Assembly (NCBI RefSeq): GCF_001990265.1
Contig: NZ_LYVN01000029.1
Location: 1-34,315 of the forward strand
DNA length: 34,315 bases
Source: Sphingopyxis sp. KK2
Lineage (GTDB): Bacteria; Pseudomonadota; Alphaproteobacteria; Sphingomonadales; Sphingomonadaceae
Direction: 5' to 3'
Position 1 is the stretch's first letter; every line of letters begins with the position of its first letter. Below the pieces are notes generated by a model. The model was not told the DNA's origin, did not search any database, and was given only the letters and a program-made list of their open reading frames with translations. Shown here piece after piece: positions 28,823-34,315 of this stretch. The position numbers and the translations under genes were made by a program.

Positions 28823-31591
28823 TCAGGTCATCGCCCAGGCAATCCGAACGTCTGCGTTCGGGGAGTCCGCCTTCCAGCGAGCCAGCAGCGGCGCCAGAAT
28901 TTCTCTCGCATCGGTGGTCCGCTGGCTTGCCGCGAATAGGCGCGCGAGGCTGACGCGCGATCTGATCTCCCACGCGGAGGCATTTTGCACCGATGCGATT
29001 GCAAGCGATTGCTTGAACAGCTCCTCCGCCCGGGCTTCGCCGCCGACGCCGGGAGCGAGCAGCTGTTCGCCGGCCGCGCGGCAATGCTCGGCGCTGCACC
29101 AGTGATCGAGCCGGCCTCCGGCACGCATCAAATCTTCGGCGCGGTGATAGGCACAGTGGATCGAGCTCTGATTGTCGGCCTGCCACGGCCCGGGCGGCTC
29201 CCAGGCGATTGCCGGCCCGCCATAAGAGCCACCATATTCCCTGAGAGTCGAGAACGCCGCACGCCAGTAGCTCAAGTCGCGCGAATAGCTCGGATTGCTA
29301 TGGTTGACTGCGAGGACCTCGATCTCTTCGAGAACAGCCTCGGCGCGCTCCCAATCGCCGGCCCATAATGCGATCGGGAGGGCGCAGGTCACGAGCACAT
29401 AATAGAGGGTCGGCGCATCGCCGACCGCGATCGCTACATGTCGTGCTTCCGCAGCATCGGCCAGCCCGGCCTCAAATTCTCCTAACGTCCATTTCGCCCG
29501 CGCCCTAATCGTCAAAACCGCGGGGACCTGAGCGAAACCGCGACCACCGTGCGATGCATCGCTTTGCGCAATATCGGCTACGGCTTCGTCCGCTGCAGCA
29601 ACGGCTTCAGCAAAATTACCCGACCAATATTCGGCCGACGCGCGGAGGCGATGCGCACTGCGCAGCGCCTCGGCACTCTCGGCCTCAACCGCGGCCGCGT
29701 GAAACTGCGCCGCCCGTCGTCGGAGCGCCGGCGTGTCCGATTGACCGGCGGCCGCATAAAAAAGCCCCCAGAGCGCCTGAAACCTTTGAGAAACGTCGCC
29801 CAAGCGCACCGAAAGCTCGAGCGCACGCGTCGCGCTCCGCTTGATGCAATCATACACGATCGCAAGATCGAGGGCGGCTGATGCAGCAACCAGCTGAATG
29901 AAGAAATTGCGGGTTTCAAGTTCAATGCGCGCAACATCGTCTTCGAGCGATCCGTCACAGAAAGCGAAGCTCTGCTCTGCACGCGTGGCGAATTCCCGTA
30001 ATATCTGTAGCGAGGTGCAAAGGGGGCTAGCATGATGAAGCAGCCTAAGGGCGAGTTCCCATTGCGTGGTCGCGAGCGCATGGTCGTGCGCGCCGCGCCA
30101 GTCGTCGACAATTTCGCGGTAGACCAGAAGCGGCTCTGCCAGATCGTCGACATCGGCGGCAGCCCGGAGGCGGTCCAGCGTGCATAGCGCATGGCGTTCG
30201 GTAACCTCCGCGACTTCGCCCGCCTGTTCGAGGCGCAGAAGCGCGTACGCCCGCATGCTTTCGAGGTAGCGAAAGCTCGCCGGCTCCCGCTCGGTGTCGG
30301 CCACAAGCATCGATTTATCGACGAGGGACGCAATGGCATCGTAAAAGACGGAAGGCGTCTCAACCTCGGGGTCGACGACCGCAAGCGCGTCGGTCATGCC
30401 GAACCAACCTCGGAAAAGCGCGAGACGCCGGAATGTGATGGCCTCAAGGTCTCCGAGCAAGGCGTGCCCCCAATCGAGTGCGGCCTCGAGCGTACGGTGC
30501 CGCGCGAGTGCGGTTCTGTCGCCACGAGTGAGCAACGCAAAGCGGTCGTCGAGGCCGCGCGCCAATTCACCAACGGTCATCACGGCGCAGCTCGCCGCCG
30601 CGAGCCTTATGGCAAGCGGAATCCCATCGAGCCGGCGGCAGATTTCCCCGACCTGGGTGGCATTGCCGTCGTGAATTGCAAAGGGCTGGCCACGCGAAGT
30701 TGCGCTTGCCGCAAACAGTTCGATCGATGCGTATGAGCGCGCTTCGCTAGCTGCGAGCCGCGGCCCCGGAGGTGCGCAGCCGAGCGGTCCGAGAAGAAAC
30801 ACCTGCTCGCCTGGCACCTCGAGCCGTTCCCGGCTCGTCGCCAGCACGTCAACACCGTCGGTGCCGCCCGCCAGCGCAAGCGCCATCGCCGCCGCCCCGT
30901 CGATCACATGCTCGCAATTGTCGAGCACGAGCAGCATGCGTCGGGTCTGCAGAGCGCGCACGATGCTTGCCGTCAGATCCTGGCCACCCGCGTCAAGCTC
31001 GAGGGCCGCATAGACGCTGCCGGCCACCTGCTCGGACGTCATCGGCACGGCGAGATCGACGAACACGCAGTCTGCGCGGCTCTCGGCAACGCTTCGCCGT
31101 GCCGCCTCGATCGCGAGGGAGGTCTTCCCGATTCCGCCCGCGCCGGTGATCGTCACTGTCCGATGGGTTGCGAGTAGGCGCCGGACGTCGTCCAGTTCAT
31201 TCGCCCTGCCGATGAGCGGCGCAAGCGAGCGAGGCAACGAATGCGAAGCGCCGAAAAAGGTGAGTGAAGCATCGGACGCAGCCGATGGCGGGATGAAGAC
31301 ATAACCCTCGCGGGGGATGGTGCTGATCACCTCCGCACCGCTTACGCCCCGCCCCAATATCTTGCGAAGCGCTGCAATCTGAACTCTCAGATTAACATCC
31401 TCGACGTGGAGGCCGGGCCAAGCGGCGGCGCGCAACTCATCAGGGCGCAATATCTCCCCGGGTCGTTCGGCCAGCGCCTGAAGAATCCGGCAGGCGCGCG
31501 CACCGAGCGAAAGCCTCACCCCGTCCCGGCGCAATTCCATGCGCTCGCGGTCGAGCAGAAACGGACCGATCTCGAGGGTGTCGCCGGGCAT
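28823..31591 (-). CDS. Winged-helix STAND-type ATPase transcriptional regulator
   Basis: A 922-residue regulator. Residues 1-102 form an OmpR-type winged helix (DNA binding), with LSLGARACRILQALAERPGE, RPDELRAAAWPG and VNLRVQIAALRKILG leading to the wing TIPREGYVF. Next is an NB-ARC-like STAND ATPase (about 125-400), with Walker A GAGGIGKT at 150-157, Walker B RRMLLVLDNCEH at 217-228 and a sensor ATSRERLEVPGE. A winged-helix segment and a long helical, TPR-like C-terminus (about 480-922) follow and would sense a signal or partner. Such proteins are held inactive until a ligand triggers nucleotide exchange. The neighbouring isochorismatase-fold and alpha/beta hydrolase genes are likely targets, by position only. 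Confidence 0.92.
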   Translation of the reverse strand: MPGDTLEIGPFLLDRERMELRRDGVRLSLGARACRILQALAERPGEILRPDELRAAAWPGLHVEDVNLRVQIAALRKILGRGVSGAEVISTIPREGYVFIPPSAASDASLTFFGASHSLPRSLAPLIGRANELDDVRRLLATHRTVTITGAGGIGKTSLAIEAARRSVAESRADCVFVDLAVPMTSEQVAGSVYAALELDAGGQDLTASIVRALQTRRMLLVLDNCEHVIDGAAAMALALAGGTDGVDVLATSRERLEVPGEQVFLLGPLGCAPPGPRLAASEARSYASIELFAASATSRGQPFAIHDGNATQVGEICRRLDGIPLAIRLAAASCAVMTVGELARGLDDRFALLTRGDRTALARHRTLEAALDWGHALLGDLEAITFRRLALFRGWFGMTDALAVVDPEVETPSVFYDAIASLVDKSMLVADTEREPASFRYLESMRAYALLRLEQAGEVAEVTERHALCTLDRLRAAADVDDLAEPLLVYREIVDDWRGAHDHALATTQWELALRLLHHASPLCTSLQILREFATRAEQSFAFCDGSLEDDVARIELETRNFFIQLVAASAALDLAIVYDCIKRSATRALELSVRLGDVSQRFQALWGLFYAAAGQSDTPALRRRAAQFHAAAVEAESAEALRSAHRLRASAEYWSGNFAEAVAAADEAVADIAQSDASHGGRGFAQVPAVLTIRARAKWTLGEFEAGLADAAEARHVAIAVGDAPTLYYVLVTCALPIALWAGDWERAEAVLEEIEVLAVNHSNPSYSRDLSYWRAAFSTLREYGGSYGGPAIAWEPPGPWQADNQSSIHCAYHRAEDLMRAGGRLDHWCSAEHCRAAGEQLLAPGVGGEARAEELFKQSLAIASVQNASAWEIRSRVSLARLFAASQRTTDAREILAPLLARWKADSPNADVRIAWAMT

Positions 31592-31710
31592 TGTCCACCA
31601 ATCTTACGCAGGGGGCTGGCTTGCTTGCGTCGCTACACTTGTGCCCGCGATCGCGCCCGATGTGCACTCCCTAAATTCGCGGACCACCTATCCTGTCGCG
31701 GACTATGCGC

Positions 31711-32370
31711 TCAACTTGTCGTCTCGGAGGCGGCGAACATCGCCGCCGCATAGGCAATGCCGACCCCATAGGCCCCGCCATGCGCCTGTGCGATCGAGGT
31801 TGTCGCCTCGTAGCTGTCTTGCCGCGCCCAATCGCGCTGCAGTTCGAGCAGATATTGGAGCGCGGTCATAGGCCGCGCGCCAGCTTGGATCATTCGGGCG
31901 ATCGACCGTTCATTCGCCTCGTCGGACGTGTCGGCGCACGCGTCGGCGATGAAATAGACCTCGAACCCCTGTTCGAGCGCAGAGAGGACCGGTCCGACGA
32001 CGCAGACCGATGTCCACAGTCCAGCGATCACGATGCGGCCCAGCCCGGCCGCGTTCACCCGCGCGATGACAGCAGCGTCCTCCCAAGCGTTCATAGTGGT
32101 GCGGTCGATCGCCTCGGCCGATGGCATGGCTGCTGTCAATTCGGAGAAGAGCGGTCCAGAAAACGATTTCGCGGCGACGGTGGTCAGGATCGTCGGGCTC
32201 CCGAACGCTTTTGCGGCGCGCGCGACGAGCGCGACATTTTCCTGCAGAAGCTTGATGTCCATCGTCTTGGCCGCAAACGCCATCTGAGACTGATGATCGA
32301 TCATGATCAGCGAATGGTCGCCGGGTGAGAGAAGCGAGCGTGCGGGCGCGGCGGTAGCAGTGATCGTCAT
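31711..32370 (-). CDS. Isochorismatase-family (YcaC-like) hydrolase
   Basis: A 219-residue cysteine hydrolase-fold protein. Asp25 in IMIDHQSQM and Cys123 in GLWTSVCVVGP match the catalytic Asp and Cys of the family. The RTTMNAWED segment and the FEVYFIADACADTSDEANERSIARMIQ block, seen in parts, resemble YcaC-type members of unknown substrate. The ATG at 32370 is chosen because AGGAGG precedes it; the frame runs 16 codons further upstream without such a site. It is divergent from the secreted hydrolase gene and in line with the STAND regulator gene 119 bases downstream. Confidence 0.88.
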   Translation of the reverse strand: MTITATAAPARSLLSPGDHSLIMIDHQSQMAFAAKTMDIKLLQENVALVARAAKAFGSPTILTTVAAKSFSGPLFSELTAAMPSAEAIDRTTMNAWEDAAVIARVNAAGLGRIVIAGLWTSVCVVGPVLSALEQGFEVYFIADACADTSDEANERSIARMIQAGARPMTALQYLLELQRDWARQDSYEATTSIAQAHGGAYGVGIAYAAAMFAASETTS

Positions 32371-32422
32371 GTCGGGCCTCCTGATGTGAGCTGTTGTCCT
32401 ACGGCGCTCTCTCGGCACGAGG

Positions 32423-32551
32423 CTTGCACGATTATCGGATCATTGGACGAAAATGCCGCGGCACCCTCCAACCGCAGCGATGCCCCCATCTCCCATTTCT
32501 TCGGAGCATCCGGCACGCCATTCACGGTCAACTATCGCACGAGCGTGCAAG
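32423..32551. promoter_or_regulatory. Facing CTTGCACG half-sites in a divergent gap
   Basis: The 8-mer CTTGCACG is at 32423-32430 and its exact reverse complement CGTGCAAG is at 32544-32551. The second copy overlaps a GCACG-AG-CGTGC inverted repeat (32537-32548). Both lie in the 237-base gap between the isochorismatase-fold gene (minus) and the hydrolase gene (plus). They might be sites for the nearby winged-helix regulator. The evidence is weak. Confidence 0.25.
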
Positions 32552-32607
32552 ACCGCCGTTCACAGCCGCGCCAGCTTGTCGTCCAGACATGAGAAAGGAC
32601 CATTGCG

Positions 32608-33528
32608 ATGAAAGTTGTCGGCCTCCTGATTTCCAGCATAGCGCTCCTCGCCGCGGTACCGGCGGCGGCGGACATCACGCCCTTTCCGAAAGAGTTCGCA
32701 GAGCGCGAGGTCGCGACGAACAATACGACCCTGCATGTGCGCGTCGGTGGACGCGGCCCTGCCGTGCTGCTGATACACGGCTATGGCGAGACCGGCGACA
32801 TGTGGTCTCCGATGGCTGCCGATCTTGCGCGTGACCATGTGGTGATCGTGCCCGATCTTCGCGGTATGGGGCTTTCGGCCACGGCGACGTCGGGGTTTGA
32901 CAAGAAGAACCAGGCTGCCGACATGGCGGGACTGCTTGATCGGCTCGGGGTCTCGAAGGTAGCGGTGGTCGCGCACGACATCGGCAATATGGTCGCCTAT
33001 GCCCTCGCGATGCAGCATCCCGAGCGCGTCACGCGGCTGGCGGTGATCGACGCGCCGGTTCCCGGCATCGGCCCTTGGGAGGAGGTGCTCAAAAACCCGC
33101 TCCTCTGGCACTTCCGGTTCGGCGGATCCGACATGGAGCGGCTCGTCGCCGGCCGCGAACGTATCTATCTCGACCGCTTCTGGAATGAGTTTTCCGCCGA
33201 TCCCAAGAAGTTCGACGAGGCATCGCGTCAGCATTATGCGGCGCTCTATGCCCGGCCCGGCGCCATGCACGCGGGCTTTCTGCAGTTCGCCGCGTTCGAT
33301 CAGGACGCCTCGGACAACAAGGCGATGCTCGCGGAGCGCGGCAAGCTCAAGATGCCGCTGCTCGCCGTCGGCGGCGAACGCTCCTTCGGCCCGATGATGG
33401 CGACCGTGATGCGGGCAACCGCCGACCAGGTGGAGGAAGGCATCATTCCCGCCGCGGGCCACTGGATCATGGAAGAAAATCCTGCCGCCACCACCGCGAT
33501 GATCCGCGCATTTCTGGCGAAGAAATAA
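32608..33528 (+). CDS. Secreted alpha/beta hydrolase (epoxide hydrolase/dehalogenase-like)
   Basis: A 306-residue protein with a signal peptide (MKVVGLLISSIALLAAVPAA, cleavage after AAA). The fold signatures are the oxyanion loop HGYGETGDMW (57-66), the DLRGMGLS strand end (83-90), and the nucleophile elbow VAHDIGN with Asp124. An Asp nucleophile, rather than Ser, is seen in epoxide hydrolases and haloalkane or haloacid dehalogenases. A C-terminal His lies in AAGHWIMEENP. The substrate is unknown, and a periplasmic location is unusual for this group. AAAGGA precedes the ATG at 32608. It is coupled to the cupin gene, whose ATG overlaps its TAA by one base. Confidence 0.88.
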   Translation: MKVVGLLISSIALLAAVPAAADITPFPKEFAEREVATNNTTLHVRVGGRGPAVLLIHGYGETGDMWSPMAADLARDHVVIVPDLRGMGLSATATSGFDKKNQAADMAGLLDRLGVSKVAVVAHDIGNMVAYALAMQHPERVTRLAVIDAPVPGIGPWEEVLKNPLLWHFRFGGSDMERLVAGRERIYLDRFWNEFSADPKKFDEASRQHYAALYARPGAMHAGFLQFAAFDQDASDNKAMLAERGKLKMPLLAVGGERSFGPMMATVMRATADQVEEGIIPAAGHWIMEENPAATTAMIRAFLAKK

Positions 33529-33992
33529 TGCGGCTGCGACCACTCCTTGCGCTCAGCGCCCTCGCGGTAGCCGCCGCCCTCGCTGCGCAGTCCGTACCCA
33601 ACGAAGGGCAAATCCGGCTAACTCCGAGCGAGATTGCCGCGCTGCCGGCAGACGATCCCGGTGCCGGAACATCAGGGCTGAAGGCGATCCGGATGACGCG
33701 GCTCTACGGTCATCCTGGCGCCACCGGCCCCTATACGATCGCCCTGCATGTGCCTCCCGACACGAAGATCGCCGCGCACACGCACCGGGACGGCCGCACT
33801 GCGATCGTCGTGCAAGGCGCATGGACATTCGGTTATGGTAGATCTGCGAACGGCCCCGATGTCCGCACGCTCGGTCCCGGCAGCTTTTACGTAGAGCCGG
33901 CGAACTTGCCGCATTTCGCGAGGACCGGCGTTGAAGGAGCGACAGTCTATATCAGCGGCTTTGGTCCGTCCGACACGGAATACGTCGAATAA
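33528..33992 (+). CDS. Secreted cupin-domain protein
   Basis: A 154-residue protein with a signal peptide (MRLRPLLALSALAVAAALAA, then QSVP). The cupin motif 1 is AAHTHRDGRTAIVVQG (His-x-His near residues 83-85), which normally binds a metal. Motif 2 is GPGSFYVEPANLPHFA. Such small periplasmic cupins have no fixed reaction. The start overlaps the hydrolase stop (TAATG), so the two are co-translated and may act on the same compound. Confidence 0.85.
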   Translation: MRLRPLLALSALAVAAALAAQSVPNEGQIRLTPSEIAALPADDPGAGTSGLKAIRMTRLYGHPGATGPYTIALHVPPDTKIAAHTHRDGRTAIVVQGAWTFGYGRSANGPDVRTLGPGSFYVEPANLPHFARTGVEGATVYISGFGPSDTEYVE

Positions 33993-34046
33993 TGGCCGAT
34001 TTCAGACTGGCAGCTTCTAGATGACGAACCTAGAGAAGCGGACGTT
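33991..34046 (+). repeat. Intergenic 55-bp repeat, copy 4
   Basis: Left end AATGGCCGATTTCAGACTGG and right end GAGAAGCGGACGTTGG, with 45 bases between AATGG and AAGCGG. It begins in the stop codon of the cupin gene. Another GCGGACGTC lies about 45 bases further on, at 34086-34094. Confidence 0.65.
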
Positions 34047-34315
34047 GGAATCCGATACGGCGGGTATGACCGCTCGCGACCGATTGCGGACGTCAGGGTT
34101 ATGCGATAAGAGAAACCTAGAAGAAGCTTCGATATTTGAGAATATTCACGTCTGTAAATTTCAATAAATCAGCCGATAAATTCGTAAGCGCCTTCCAAAC
34201 CTAAAGCTCGCGAGCGACGTATAAAATCAAGGAATTTCTTGACTTTTATATAATCTCGATCTACATGCGTCGGGCTAACGTCGCCTGCGACGGAATTTTG
34301 ATGCCTCTTCGAGGG
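33993..34315. other. Non-coding tail, AT-rich towards the right edge
   Basis: No gene is seen. The first 55 bases are repeat copy 4. From about 34120 the base composition falls well below the rest of the window. An imperfect inverted repeat, TATAAAATCAAG (34220-34231) with CTTGACTTTTATA (34238-34250), is the strongest structure. The region may be upstream of a gene beyond the edge. Confidence 0.5.

Noticed and set aside
34241-34263. A sigma-70 promoter made of TTGACT and TATAAT near the right edge
   Set aside because: The two boxes are only a few bases apart, far short of 17, and both fall in the inverted repeat.

Overview
The window is GC-rich bacterial chromosomal DNA. A TonB-dependent receptor with an N-terminal EIVVTAQKR-type plug start, a short ManA, a CENP-V/GFA-type protein, DUF3606, and an EcfG-like promoter ahead of a sensor kinase together suggest an alphaproteobacterium of the Sphingomonadaceae, with Sphingopyxis as a guess from overall flavour only. 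No rRNA, tRNA, insertion sequence, phage module or CRISPR array was seen.

Layout. 1-7394 is a mixed housekeeping and envelope stretch: a 5'-truncated GNAT acetyltransferase, phosphatidylserine decarboxylase (psd), a flavodoxin-fold reductase, a GFA-family zinc protein on the minus strand, mannose-6-phosphate isomerase (manA), two secreted proteins of unknown role and a TupA-like ATP-grasp enzyme. 7587-15713 looks like a substrate uptake and catabolism locus. A minus-strand acyl-CoA synthetase, amidase and MFS transporter diverge from a plus-strand esterase, TonB-dependent receptor and TetR regulator. 16056-21903 is a tight five-gene operon: a membrane EAL phosphodiesterase with a degenerate GGDEF, a LysM lipoprotein, a transmembrane Ser/Thr kinase, a TagH-like FHA protein and a PP2C phosphatase. 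22107-28820 is a signalling region with a hybrid histidine kinase, a DUF3606 mini-protein, a ClpP-like protein, a GAF/PAS histidine kinase and an AraC-type regulator. 28823-33992 holds a large winged-helix STAND ATPase regulator beside an isochorismatase-fold hydrolase, a secreted alpha/beta hydrolase and a secreted cupin. The last 320 bases are non-coding and become AT-rich.

The most interesting item is the 16056-21903 operon. It contains the kinase/FHA/phosphatase trio that controls type VI secretion post-translationally in other bacteria (PpkA/Fha/PppA). Here it is coupled to a c-di-GMP phosphodiesterase and a peptidoglycan-binding lipoprotein, and no type VI structural gene lies anywhere in the window. 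A second item is a dispersed intergenic repeat of about 55 bp. It has four copies, all in the same orientation and each just after a plus-strand gene.
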